Assembly (NCBI GenBank): GCA_016198545.1
Contig: JACQIJ010000048.1
Coordinates: 1 to 14,332, forward strand
From: Pseudomonadota bacterium
GTDB lineage: Bacteria; Pseudomonadota; Alphaproteobacteria; Micavibrionales; Micavibrionaceae
Length of the DNA: 14,332 nt
Reading direction: 5' to 3'
Under the pieces are notes generated by a model, which was not told where the DNA came from, searched no databases, and saw only the letters and a list, made by a program, of their open reading frames with translations. The translations under genes and the position numbers were made by a program. Numbering within the stretch: the first letter of the stretch is position 1; each line of letters opens with the position of its first letter. Of this stretch, positions 1 through 6,867 are shown piece after piece.

Positions 1-1
1 T

Positions 2-127
2 AAAAAAGTTATTTCTACAATCAAGGCAAAAGTAAACTTTACTAAAAAATATGCTCTACTCTTTGGTGCTCTGCTGACGCTTGTGTACGGGGACGGTACT
101 TCCCCCTATACCTTAACTCACACATAA
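2..127 (+). CDS. 3' end of a possible small membrane protein (partial at left edge)
   Basis: This frame is open from the window edge to a TAA at 125-127 and gives 41 residues with no start visible. It has a lysine-rich opening (KKVISTIKAKVNFTKK), then a hydrophobic stretch (YALLFGALLTLVYG) and a short polar tail, which looks like a signal peptide or single membrane segment. The DNA is much more AT-rich than the tail genes that follow, and an intrinsic terminator lies 27 nt after the stop. An AT-rich small gene closed by its own terminator inside a late operon resembles a phage moron, but that is inference. No family is recognised, and the open frame could be chance in such a short stretch. 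Confidence 0.25.
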   Translation, partial: KKVISTIKAKVNFTKKYALLFGALLTLVYGDGTSPYTLTHT

Positions 128-153
128 GACCTCACTTCATTTTTTAAAACCAC

Positions 154-178
154 AAGGCTCCTTTCGCGGAGCCTTTTT
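154..178 (+). terminator. Rho-independent terminator
   Basis: A perfect 8-bp stem (AAGGCTCC at 154-161 pairing with GGAGCCTT at 168-175) encloses the loop TTTCGC. Five T's run from 174 to 178, and more T's follow after CA. It ends transcription of whatever lies upstream and stands only 17 nt before the ATG of the tail gene at 196. Late transcription of the tail genes must therefore read through, be antiterminated, or start from a promoter I could not identify. Confidence 0.85.
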
Positions 179-195
179 CATTTTCTGGACATCAC

Positions 196-612
196 ATGCT
201 CAAACGGAGGCACGACTGGCCGGAGGCTCTTGCCGCCGAGATCGAGCGCGCCTGGAGTCTGCCTTTCACCTGGGGCGTGAACGATTGCTGTTTGTTCGCC
301 AGCAATTGCGCTCTCGCCATCACCGGCGTGGACATGGCCGCATCGTTCCGGGGTTACGGAACGCGGCGGGAGGCGATGAGCGTCCTTGAAAGGTTTGGCG
401 GCGTAATCGGGGTGGCCGAAATGGTCACCCGCATCCACGCCGTTCCTGAAATCGTGCCGTTGCGCGCCCGCAGGGGCGACGTCTGCCTTCTTGATGCCGG
501 ACGCGGCGAAACGTTGGGCGTGTGCGTCGGCGACTGGATCGTCTGCCCAGGTTATGACCGCCTGACGGCTTTCCCTCTGCTTCAGGGGATCCGCGCATGG
601 GAGATCGGATGA
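196..612 (+). CDS. DUF6950 / NlpC-P60-like tail assembly protein
   Basis: This 138-aa protein resembles the DUF6950 family of phage tail modules, distant relatives of NlpC/P60 cysteine peptidases. The family mark is the segment FTWGVNDCCLFA at about residues 24-35, where Cys31 matches the catalytic cysteine of NlpC/P60 proteins. A second conserved stretch, RARRGDVCLLD, lies near residue 91. The histidine normally found in the HVGI-type motif of active NlpC/P60 enzymes is not evident; the matching region reads LGVCVGDW, so peptidase activity is uncertain. In alphaproteobacterial phages and gene transfer agents such a gene sits just before the tail tip protein, as here: the next ATG follows the stop directly. 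The role is inferred as tail tip assembly or local peptidoglycan processing at entry. The start at 196 has only a weak ribosome site. Confidence 0.8.
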   Translation: MLKRRHDWPEALAAEIERAWSLPFTWGVNDCCLFASNCALAITGVDMAASFRGYGTRREAMSVLERFGGVIGVAEMVTRIHAVPEIVPLRARRGDVCLLDAGRGETLGVCVGDWIVCPGYDRLTAFPLLQGIRAWEIG

Positions 613-2448
613 ATGCCTCAAGCCATTCCTGTCGTCGGCGCCGTTGCGGGAGCATTGGTCAGCAAGGGCGTGGCTGCCGCTATCGGCGGCGGCGTGATCG
701 GTTCTATTGTCGGCTCCATAGCGGGCGGCATCGTTTCCGTGGGCGTGTCCTATCTGGGATCGAAGGCGTTTGGCAAGGAGCCGGACAAGCCACGCATCCA
801 GAGTTCGAGTCTGCTCTCCGCCGAGATCAAGGGCGGCGGGCGGACGCAGATGGTGCGCCAGCCGATCACCAGCCACCGCATAGTCTACGGCAAGACGCGG
901 GTCAGCGGCCCCATCGTGTTTATTCACAGCCGTCCCGTAAGCGGATCCAGCGACAAGCTGGATATTCTGCATGTCGTCATCGTTCTGGCCGCCCATGAAG
1001 CGGACGCCATAGGCGATATCTATTTCAATGACGGCGTGGTTGCGCTCGACGGCAGCGGAAATGCGACGGCAGCTCCCTTTAAGCAGGGCAGCACCGTATT
1101 CGCCAGCGTTTATAAGCATCTGGGAACGGCGAACCAGGCCGCCGACCAGGTATTGATCGACAATAGCAGCGGCAAATGGACCAGCGGTCACCGCCTGCGC
1201 GGCTTGACTTACATCCACGCCATGCTGTGCTGGGACGAAACGGCCTATGCCAGCGGCCTGCCGAACATCTCTGCTGTGGTGCAAGGGCGCAAGCTCTACG
1301 ATCCGCGCACAGAAGAAACGGAATGGTCGGACAACGCGGCCCTGTGCATTCTTGATTACGTCATGTCTGGTTTCGGCCTGGGCGCGACGCTCGACGAGAT
1401 CGATCTCGGTTCCTTCGCCGCCGCCGCCAATATCTGCGATGAGGAAGTGGATACTATCGACGGCACGGAAAAACGCTACGCCTGCAACGGCGTGGTCGAT
1501 CTGGCCGCCAGTCCGCGTGACGTTCTGGAGGACATGCTGACCTCCTGCGCCGGTTTCCTGACCTATACGGGCGGAAAATGGCGGCTCAAGGTCGGCGCCT
1601 ATGTCGCGCCGATGTTCACGCTCGAACCTCAACATGCCCGCGACGCGGTGATGCTCAAGCCTCACCGCTCCCGGCGTACGCTGGTCAATACCGTTCGCGG
1701 CGCGTTCGTCTCGCCGGACCATCAATGGCAGCCTACGGATTATCCGGAAGTGTCGAACGTCTCTTATCTGTCGCAGGACGGAGACGAACAGATATCGGCC
1801 ACGCTGGACCTGCCGTTTACGCAGTCATCGACGATGGCCCAGCGCATCGCCATGATCGCGCTGGAACAAAACAGGCGGCAGAAACAGATTCTCTTCCCGT
1901 CCAATCTGGTGGGATTCCAGCTGGCGGCGGGCAACACGGTGGCCGTCGATCTGCCGCGCTTCGGCCTGGCCGGTCTGCCTTGCACGGTCACGACCTGGTC
2001 CATGACGGAAGATCTGGGAGTCGATCTGACGCTCGACGAGGACGGCGCGTCGATTTACGAGTTTTCGATCAGCGACCTGAAAAGCCTCGACGCCTCGCCG
2101 GAGGTGGTCGCGCCGAACAACACTTCGGTGCCGCCCGCCGTGCCGCAAAATCCCGTGGCTGACGCCGGATCCGACTACATCCACGTGAGCTGGGACCGCG
2201 TGGCGGACAGCGATCTGCGCTACGTCGAGGTCTGGGAGCATACCGAGGACACGGCGGACCCGGAAAACGACGCTTCCCGCATCTCCGAGGTCTACGGCAA
2301 TGAACTGACCCGCAACAACCTCGCGGGCAGCACGACCCGTTACTACTGGCTGCGGTCGGTCGACCGCTACGGCAACAAATCGGCTTTCGCTGGTCCGGTC
2401 GATGCGACCACGTCCGGCGATGCTTCCATCGTTCTTGTATTGGAGTGA
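613..2448 (+). CDS. TipJ-like phage tail tip protein with C-terminal FN3 domain
   Basis: This 611-aa protein looks like a tail tip / central fibre protein of the host-specificity protein J type (COG4733-like), which caps the tail tube and contacts the host surface. Residues about 4-53 are glycine- and alanine-rich and hydrophobic (AAIGGGVIGSIVGSIAGG), a frequent opening of tip proteins in this group. The middle carries motifs such as QPITSHRIVYGKTRVSG and SPRDVLEDMLTSCAGFL, with baseplate-hub-like beta regions after them. Residues about 508-605 form a fibronectin type III domain (VPQNP opening, IHVSWD, RYVEVWEH, YYWLRSVDRYGN). It is shorter than lambda J (over 1,100 aa). The ATG directly follows the upstream TGA, with a GGGAG ribosome site at 599-603. 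A long antisense open frame covers much of this gene and is judged a shadow. Confidence 0.85.
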   Translation: MPQAIPVVGAVAGALVSKGVAAAIGGGVIGSIVGSIAGGIVSVGVSYLGSKAFGKEPDKPRIQSSSLLSAEIKGGGRTQMVRQPITSHRIVYGKTRVSGPIVFIHSRPVSGSSDKLDILHVVIVLAAHEADAIGDIYFNDGVVALDGSGNATAAPFKQGSTVFASVYKHLGTANQAADQVLIDNSSGKWTSGHRLRGLTYIHAMLCWDETAYASGLPNISAVVQGRKLYDPRTEETEWSDNAALCILDYVMSGFGLGATLDEIDLGSFAAAANICDEEVDTIDGTEKRYACNGVVDLAASPRDVLEDMLTSCAGFLTYTGGKWRLKVGAYVAPMFTLEPQHARDAVMLKPHRSRRTLVNTVRGAFVSPDHQWQPTDYPEVSNVSYLSQDGDEQISATLDLPFTQSSTMAQRIAMIALEQNRRQKQILFPSNLVGFQLAAGNTVAVDLPRFGLAGLPCTVTTWSMTEDLGVDLTLDEDGASIYEFSISDLKSLDASPEVVAPNNTSVPPAVPQNPVADAGSDYIHVSWDRVADSDLRYVEVWEHTEDTADPENDASRISEVYGNELTRNNLAGSTTRYYWLRSVDRYGNKSAFAGPVDATTSGDASIVLVLE

Positions 2449-2452
2449 TCTC

Positions 2453-3760
2453 ATGACAACGACAAAGAAAATCTCTGAATTGCCCGATGCCGGGACGTTG
2501 ACCGGCGATGAGCAAATCCCGCTCGTGCAGGACGGCGCCACGCGCAAGACCACCGTGGATGATATCCGCGACGGTCTGTCATCTGATGGCCATACGCACG
2601 TCCTTGCCGACATCGCCGATGCCGGAACGGCGGCGGGAGCGGACATCGGAGACTTTGCCACCGCCGCGCAAGGCGCCAAGGCGGACACGGCGGTACAGCC
2701 GGAAGACCTTGGCACAGCGGCCGGAGCCGACACCGGAGATTTTGCCACGGCAGCCCAAGGCGCGAAGGCTGACACCGCCGTCCAGCCGGAAGACCTCGCG
2801 GATGTCGCCACCAGTGGGGATTACGCTGATCTTATCAATACGCCGTATCCCGGCCTGATCAACACCATCATCAATGGTGGCTGCCTTTTGTCCCATCGCG
2901 CCCAACAATCCTTGAGCAATGGGTGGCAGTACGGCCCGGTAGACCTGCTGGCGGTTAAGGCTGAGGGGACCGTGTCGGCCGGCACGATCAAGCAGGTCAC
3001 CAGCGCCTTTACGCTGACAGTCACGGGCGGAGCGTGCTTTGTGGAAAACGCCACACTGACGGGGTCCGGCGCCATCCTGTTCCGGCACCGGATCGAGGCC
3101 AAGGACGCGGCTCTTTTCTACAACCAGGCCGCCCATTTTTCGGCACGGACGTACCATGACGTCGGATCGGCGATGGATTACATTATCACGGTTCGCAAGG
3201 CGGACGCTGCGGACGATTTTTCCACCGCCACGCAGATCGCCACCGATACGGTTTCGGTCGCCAACGACACGAATGCCAGTATAGAACTCGCCGTGCCGAA
3301 CATGGGCGACTGCCGTAACGGGATCGAGATCGAGGTGAAAATCGACTGCGGCGCGATCACGACGAAGGATTTTTATCTGGCCGAACAACAATTCAGCATC
3401 GGCGCCGTTCAGAGGCCATTTGAATTGCGGCCCGTGGCTTTGGAGATGAAGCTCGTTCACCGCTATTTGCGGCCTGTCACAGGACTGGTGGCCGTCGCCA
3501 ACTCCGCCAGCAACATGCAGGTCGTTTTAAACCATCCCGACATGCGGGCCGCGCCCACCTACGAGGTGACGGCGGCTCTCGACTTTACTGACGGCTATAC
3601 GGCTGACTTTTCGCAGTCTGCCGCTCATATCGGAACCATCCATGAAAACACCAAGGACAACGGACGGGCCGACATCGCCCTGTTTTCTGGATTGACGTCC
3701 GGTCGGTTCCACATTCAGCGCGGCAGCAGCGCGATCATTCTGGCCAGCGCGGAGCTTTAA
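2453..3760 (+). CDS. Phage tail fibre protein with tandem repeat
   Basis: This 435-aa protein is probably a tail fibre or appendage subunit. The start at 2453 is chosen because GGAG lies just upstream and the protein then opens with TTKKISELPDAGTLTGDEQIP, similar to many fibre N-termini; a longer frame from 2402 would overlap the upstream gene. Residues 58-86 and 87-115 are two nearly identical 29-residue units rich in Ala, Gly and Asp (core AAQGAKADTAVQPEDL), a repeat type widespread in side tail fibres where it forms the trimeric shaft. After the repeat comes a region beginning INGGCLLSHRA and then beta-rich sequence to the C-terminus, likely the distal binding part. The next gene starts 2 nt after the stop. 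The exact receptor cannot be told from the sequence. Confidence 0.75.
   Translation: MTTTKKISELPDAGTLTGDEQIPLVQDGATRKTTVDDIRDGLSSDGHTHVLADIADAGTAAGADIGDFATAAQGAKADTAVQPEDLGTAAGADTGDFATAAQGAKADTAVQPEDLADVATSGDYADLINTPYPGLINTIINGGCLLSHRAQQSLSNGWQYGPVDLLAVKAEGTVSAGTIKQVTSAFTLTVTGGACFVENATLTGSGAILFRHRIEAKDAALFYNQAAHFSARTYHDVGSAMDYIITVRKADAADDFSTATQIATDTVSVANDTNASIELAVPNMGDCRNGIEIEVKIDCGAITTKDFYLAEQQFSIGAVQRPFELRPVALEMKLVHRYLRPVTGLVAVANSASNMQVVLNHPDMRAAPTYEVTAALDFTDGYTADFSQSAAHIGTIHENTKDNGRADIALFSGLTSGRFHIQRGSSAIILASAEL
2624..2797 (+). repeat. Two-unit 87-bp in-frame tandem repeat in the tail fibre gene
   Basis: Unit 1 is 2624-2710 and unit 2 is 2711-2797, each encoding 29 residues. By eye the two units differ at one residue (Ile versus Thr in GADxGDF), yet many third codon positions differ. 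The protein repeat is thus kept while the DNA has drifted, which suggests an old duplication under selection rather than a recent slippage event. Confidence 0.9.
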
Positions 3761-3762
3761 TC

Positions 3763-5391
3763 ATGACCAAGAAGATCGATGACATTCTGATCCCTGGCCA
3801 GAACGTCAACAAACTGAATTTACGGAAATATCTGGGCAGCCGTGAGATCGCCACGCCGCAGGATTACGGTGCCTATGGCGACGGGATCGTGGATGATACC
3901 GAGGCCATCAACACGGCCCTGGCGGAGAACGGCGCGGTTTTCCTGCCGCCCGGAGCCTACCGTACCACCGCGCCCGTCGTTCTTGGCTATGGGCGCATGC
4001 TGTTTGGCGCCGGGGATGTCTCCGTCATACAGGCGCGGGAGGAACCTTACGATCCCATCGAACTGCCGGAATACGATTCTGATTTCAACGCCGTGGAGGT
4101 GGTCGAGGGTTACTGCACGATCCAGAATTTGCGGATCGTCGGCGGCGCGACGGGAATCATGCTCTATGGCCGCGACGGGCCGTGCGTGAAGAACGTTATC
4201 GAGAATGTCTCGATCTGGGACTGCGTCAACGGCCTGACATTCGACGGCTGGGACGACACTGACAAGCCATGCTACTGGAACAATGCCAGCCGTATCCTGA
4301 TCGCAAGGCCACAGTTGAACGGCGTCCTGTTCACGGTTACGCCGGGGGACTGGGAGGATCCGGAAACCTTCGGCGACAGCCCCAACGCCAACAAGCTGCA
4401 TGATGTGCGGGTCTATTCCCTGTCGGCGCCCATGTCTGGCAGCGGTTTTTTTATCAGCGCAGGCCGGTACAATAATTCTTTCATCGACTGCGAGGCCAAC
4501 GTCCACACTTCGGCGGAAGCCTGTTTCCGGCTGGGATTTTCCACGGATCACAACGTGATCGTCAATTTCTACGCGGAAAGTCTGGGTCTTGCCCCTGGCG
4601 TTCGGATTGATAACGGCTCTACCAATACCTCCATCGTCAATCTGTTCTCGGCGACGGGCGGCGCGGCCATCTGGGATCCGACCCTGCATGGAGAATATCA
4701 GGCTTACAACGCTGGATTTCCGTTCAAGAATTTTCTGAAAGATACATGGATCACCGATGTTCATATCGACGGCATGACGCGGGGAACGACCTTCATCGAT
4801 CCACCGGAAGATCATGTAGGCAATATCGAAATCGATCTGGAGCATACTTTTTATCTACTGAGTTCCTTCAACAAGTCCTATGACCTGATTCTGCCCAACG
4901 CCGCCGATGCGGTGGGGCGCTGGGTCACGCTCAAGAAATCCGATCTGCGGGAAAACCCCATCACCGTCAAGGAGGCCGATGGGCCGGGGCCGGACCGCAG
5001 GGATGTAATCCTGCTCCAGCAGTACGACACGATTACGCTCATGTCTAATGGTGCGAACTGGTGGATCCTGAGCGACAACCGGACCCCGGCCCTCAGCACG
5101 TTCGTGGACGGCTCCGAATTATCCGGGCCGTACGAGGCCAGCATGCTGCACAGGGTTTATCTGGTTTCGGCCTTTACAGGGCAGGTGATCTTTCAGATTC
5201 CGGCGCCGTCCGCCGCTCCAGGGCGGCTGGCGACGATCAAAAAGATCGACCCTTCATCCAATCATGTGAAAGTCCAGCTGGCCGGGGGATCCGGTGGGCC
5301 GGACGCGCAAATCTGGAGCCTGACGTCCCACTTTGCGGCCATGACTATTTTCTCGGACGGCGGCCAATGGGTCGTCCTGTCAACTTATTGA
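3763..5391 (+). CDS. Tailspike-like protein with pectate-lyase-type beta-helix
   Basis: This 542-aa protein is a probable tailspike that binds and perhaps cleaves host surface polysaccharide. After a short tether (about residues 1-30) comes the hallmark DYGAYGDGIVDDTEAINTAL at residues 34-53, typical of the pectate-lyase superfamily beta-helix (Pfam Pectate_lyase_3 type). The FLPPGAYRTTAPVVLG stretch and repeated short beta rungs follow to about residue 350. The C-terminal part holds two related domains of about 80 residues (361-438 and 463-542), each opening with H-x-[FV]-Y-L and ending in a W-[WV]-[IV]-L-S pattern. Catalytic residues cannot be assigned by eye. The ATG is 2 nt after the fibre stop, with GGAG at 3751-3754. 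The shared TKKI opening with the previous gene suggests both attach to the tail in similar ways. Confidence 0.85.
   Translation: MTKKIDDILIPGQNVNKLNLRKYLGSREIATPQDYGAYGDGIVDDTEAINTALAENGAVFLPPGAYRTTAPVVLGYGRMLFGAGDVSVIQAREEPYDPIELPEYDSDFNAVEVVEGYCTIQNLRIVGGATGIMLYGRDGPCVKNVIENVSIWDCVNGLTFDGWDDTDKPCYWNNASRILIARPQLNGVLFTVTPGDWEDPETFGDSPNANKLHDVRVYSLSAPMSGSGFFISAGRYNNSFIDCEANVHTSAEACFRLGFSTDHNVIVNFYAESLGLAPGVRIDNGSTNTSIVNLFSATGGAAIWDPTLHGEYQAYNAGFPFKNFLKDTWITDVHIDGMTRGTTFIDPPEDHVGNIEIDLEHTFYLLSSFNKSYDLILPNAADAVGRWVTLKKSDLRENPITVKEADGPGPDRRDVILLQQYDTITLMSNGANWWILSDNRTPALSTFVDGSELSGPYEASMLHRVYLVSAFTGQVIFQIPAPSAAPGRLATIKKIDPSSNHVKVQLAGGSGGPDAQIWSLTSHFAAMTIFSDGGQWVVLSTY
4843..5388 (+). repeat. Protein-level duplication of an ~80-residue domain at the tailspike C-terminus
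   Basis: Residues 361-438 and 463-542 of the tailspike align by eye. Both share the opening H-x-[FV]-Y-L-x-S, then a [VL]-x-[ST]-[IL]-K-K motif (WVTLKKSD versus LATIKKID), a valine-rich strand (ITVKEADG versus VKVQLAGG) and the ending NWWILSD versus QWVVLSTY. The DNA is not obviously repetitive, so the duplication is old. Such modules may help trimerisation or add binding sites. Confidence 0.6.
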
Positions 5392-5415
5392 ACCATCAAA
5401 AAATAGGAGATTTCC

Positions 5416-5685
5416 ATGTCACCAGCAGAATGGGGACTGCTTCTGGCCATCCTAGCGCACAGCGCGGCGGTCGTAACGGCAGCTGTAAAGCTCATCGCCT
5501 GGATCGTCAAGAAGCAGGCCGTTACCGACGAACGAATCCGCCAGCTCCAGAGCCAGGTCGACAATGATGTCACCGGCCGCCGCGTGGTCGGCGAGATGCG
5601 CGAGGACATTGCCGTCATCAAATCCCAGATCGCCGACATCCGCAATGATGTCCAGACCTTGAATCAGAAAGTGAGTGTCCCATGA
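5416..5685 (+). CDS. Small membrane-anchored coiled-coil protein
   Basis: This 89-aa protein has one hydrophobic segment near the N-terminus (LLLAILAHSAAVVTAAVKLIAWIV, about residues 8-31) followed by a charged heptad-like region (IRQLQSQVDNDV, then DIAVIKSQIADIRNDVQTLN). This layout resembles XhlA or DUF2730-type phage proteins, which are anchored in the inner membrane and often stand beside lysis genes. A strong ribosome site (AGGAGA, 5405-5410) precedes the ATG, and the stop overlaps the next start as ATGA. It may help holin function or act as an antiholin, but the sequence does not settle this. Confidence 0.65.
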   Translation: MSPAEWGLLLAILAHSAAVVTAAVKLIAWIVKKQAVTDERIRQLQSQVDNDVTGRRVVGEMREDIAVIKSQIADIRNDVQTLNQKVSVP

Positions 5686-6104
5686 CATACAGGTTTTCCC
5701 AGAGATCTGAAGAACATCTCAAGCATCTTGTGCCTGAAATGGTCCGGGTCGTCCGCCGCGCGCTGTCGTTTCAGGTCATGGACTTCACCGTCCTTGAAAC
5801 CCTGCGGGATGAAGAGCGCCAGCGGCTGCTTATAGAGGCCGGAACGTCCCAGAAGGCTGACAGCCTGCATCTGGCGAACGACGATGGACTGGCCGAGGCC
5901 GTCGATCTTCTTCCCTATCCCTACAACGTCAATGGCGTAGATGTCTGGCAGGACAAGCAGCGCTTTTCGCTCCTTGCCGGGTTGATATTCGCCGCGGCCG
6001 CCATCGAGAATGTCCCGGTTCGCTGGGGCGGTGATTGGGACGGCGACGGCAACAATGCTGACAGCAAGTTTCACGACATGCCGCATTTTGAACTGAGGAG
6101 ATAA
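5682..6104 (+). CDS. Endolysin, M15 family peptidase (VanY / L-Ala-D-Glu peptidase-like)
   Basis: This 140-aa protein looks like a phage M15 metallopeptidase that cuts peptide stems of peptidoglycan at lysis. Family marks are MDFTVLETLRDEERQ at residues 33-47, the zinc-binding region SLHLANDDGLAEAVDLLP (His63, Asp75), the RWGGDWDGDG segment near residue 114, and the C-terminal PHFEL with His135 as the probable third zinc ligand. The usual S-x-H-x2-G-x-A-x-D motif appears stretched here by about five residues between His63 and Asp75. There is no signal peptide, so export would need the holin encoded next. It overlaps the preceding gene by 4 nt and ends 2 nt before the holin-like gene. Confidence 0.85.
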   Translation: MTYRFSQRSEEHLKHLVPEMVRVVRRALSFQVMDFTVLETLRDEERQRLLIEAGTSQKADSLHLANDDGLAEAVDLLPYPYNVNGVDVWQDKQRFSLLAGLIFAAAAIENVPVRWGGDWDGDGNNADSKFHDMPHFELRR

Positions 6105-6106
6105 AA

Positions 6107-6337
6107 ATGCTTAAACCCGATTCAAACGATCCCATGAAAGTCAGGCGGACGTTGGCTTTCCTGGTCTCAGTCTACGCCTTTTTGGCGCTGCCGAACATGA
6201 TGGTGCTTTATCACGCCTTCCTCGCCACTGACGTCGATCTGTTGAAGGCAATTCTCACCTATGTCGGCGTACTGGCGGCTGGCCCCATCGGCGCCTACCT
6301 CTATGCCGCTCAAAAGAATGGGAATAAGGAAAAATGA
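6107..6337 (+). CDS. Holin-like membrane protein
   Basis: This 76-aa protein has two hydrophobic segments: about residues 15-38 (LAFLVSVYAFLALPNMMVLY) and 49-68 (ILTYVGVLAAGPIGAYLYAA). A short polar N-terminus and a lysine-rich tail (KNGNKEK) flank them. Size, topology and position between the endolysin and spanin genes fit a holin that opens the inner membrane at lysis. GAGGAG at 6095-6100 is the ribosome site, and the stop overlaps the next start (ATGA). I do not recognise a named holin family, so the call rests on context and topology. Confidence 0.7.
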   Translation: MLKPDSNDPMKVRRTLAFLVSVYAFLALPNMMVLYHAFLATDVDLLKAILTYVGVLAAGPIGAYLYAAQKNGNKEK

Positions 6338-6696
6338 CAGGCTTCATAATCAAACACTGGAAGATTTTTGGCGCGGGGCTGCTCGTGCTGATCCTGAGCA
6401 CCACCCTGGCGTGGCAAAGCCACAGGATCGCTTCCCTTAAACAGGAGCGCGACGACGCCCGCACCAGCCTGGCCACCTACCAGGCGGCCCTGGACGGTCT
6501 GCGGGCCGACGCGGCGGCGAAAATTGGCGCGCTGGAGGCCGAAAGCGGCCGCCAGACGGCCCGCGCACAAAATCTGCAACGTCTTTTAGGACAAATAGAA
6601 GGAGCAAGCGATGAAAAGAACGGTATTGTGGCTCCCGTTTTGCGGGATGCTATTGACCGCCTGTACGGCGCCGATGCCGCAGGTGAAGCTCATTAA
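6334..6696 (+). CDS. i-spanin (Rz-like)
   Basis: This 120-aa protein has an N-terminal membrane anchor (about residues 9-27, HWKIFGAGLLVLILSTTLAW) followed by a long charged, alanine-rich stretch to about residue 88 that should form a periplasmic coiled coil. This is the layout of inner-membrane spanin subunits, which pair with an outer-membrane lipoprotein to fuse the two membranes in the last step of lysis. The o-spanin gene starts inside this gene in another frame, at 6611, as in many Rz/Rz1 pairs. Sequence similarity to lambda Rz is not obvious; the call rests on topology and on the overlapping partner. Confidence 0.8.
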   Translation: MTGFIIKHWKIFGAGLLVLILSTTLAWQSHRIASLKQERDDARTSLATYQAALDGLRADAAAKIGALEAESGRQTARAQNLQRLLGQIEGASDEKNGIVAPVLRDAIDRLYGADAAGEAH

Positions 6697-6856
6697 ACCG
6701 GAGATCCCTCAAAGCCTCCTCACATGCGCGGACGCGCCGCCCCAACCCGTTCCCGAAGCGACGCAGCGCGATGTGGCGTCCTGGGCAGCCCGCCTCTGGT
6801 ACGCCCACGGTGATTGCAAATCGAAACTCAAAGCTGTCTCGGAAGCCGTTCGCTGA
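6611..6856 (+). CDS. o-spanin (Rz1-like outer-membrane lipoprotein)
   Basis: This 81-aa protein has a lipoprotein signal peptide with the lipobox L-T-A-C, acylation expected at Cys18. The mature part of about 64 residues is proline-rich (IKPEIPQSLLTCADAPPQP) and carries two more cysteines (Cys39, Cys69) that could form a disulphide. The W-x-n-YAHGDCKSKL ending resembles a common Rz1-like family. It starts inside the i-spanin gene in a different frame, overlaps it by 86 nt, and runs 160 nt beyond. AAGGAG at 6599-6604 sits 6 nt before the ATG. Together with the i-spanin it shows a Gram-negative host. Confidence 0.85.
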   Translation: MKRTVLWLPFCGMLLTACTAPMPQVKLIKPEIPQSLLTCADAPPQPVPEATQRDVASWAARLWYAHGDCKSKLKAVSEAVR

Positions 6857-6867
6857 AAGGAAAAACC

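Noticed and set aside
81..112. Possible promoter (TTGTGT ... TATACC) or small hairpin in the AT-rich leader
   Set aside because: The spacing of about 20 nt is too long for a standard promoter and the hairpin (GGGGA/TCCCC) is short; AT-rich DNA gives such matches by chance.
178..1725. 515-aa open frame on the minus strand
   Set aside because: It lies antisense to the DUF6950 and tail tip genes, which have recognisable motifs and ribosome sites. Its sequence is low in family-like features and rich in Arg, His and Ala, as expected from the reverse of GC-rich coding DNA.
2402..2452. Longer start for the tail fibre gene
   Set aside because: It would overlap the tail tip gene by 47 nt. The ATG at 2453 has a good GGAG site and a typical fibre N-terminus.
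2624..2797. CRISPR-like repeat
   Set aside because: The repeat is contiguous, in frame within a fibre gene and has no spacers.
1825..4845. Minus-strand open frames of 293-341 aa opposite the tail genes
   Set aside because: They are shadows of GC-rich plus-strand genes with no recognisable motifs and no supporting operon layout.
6814..6867. Upstream start for the 175-aa late protein
   Set aside because: It falls inside the o-spanin gene and lacks a ribosome site, whereas 6868 has AAAGG at a proper distance.
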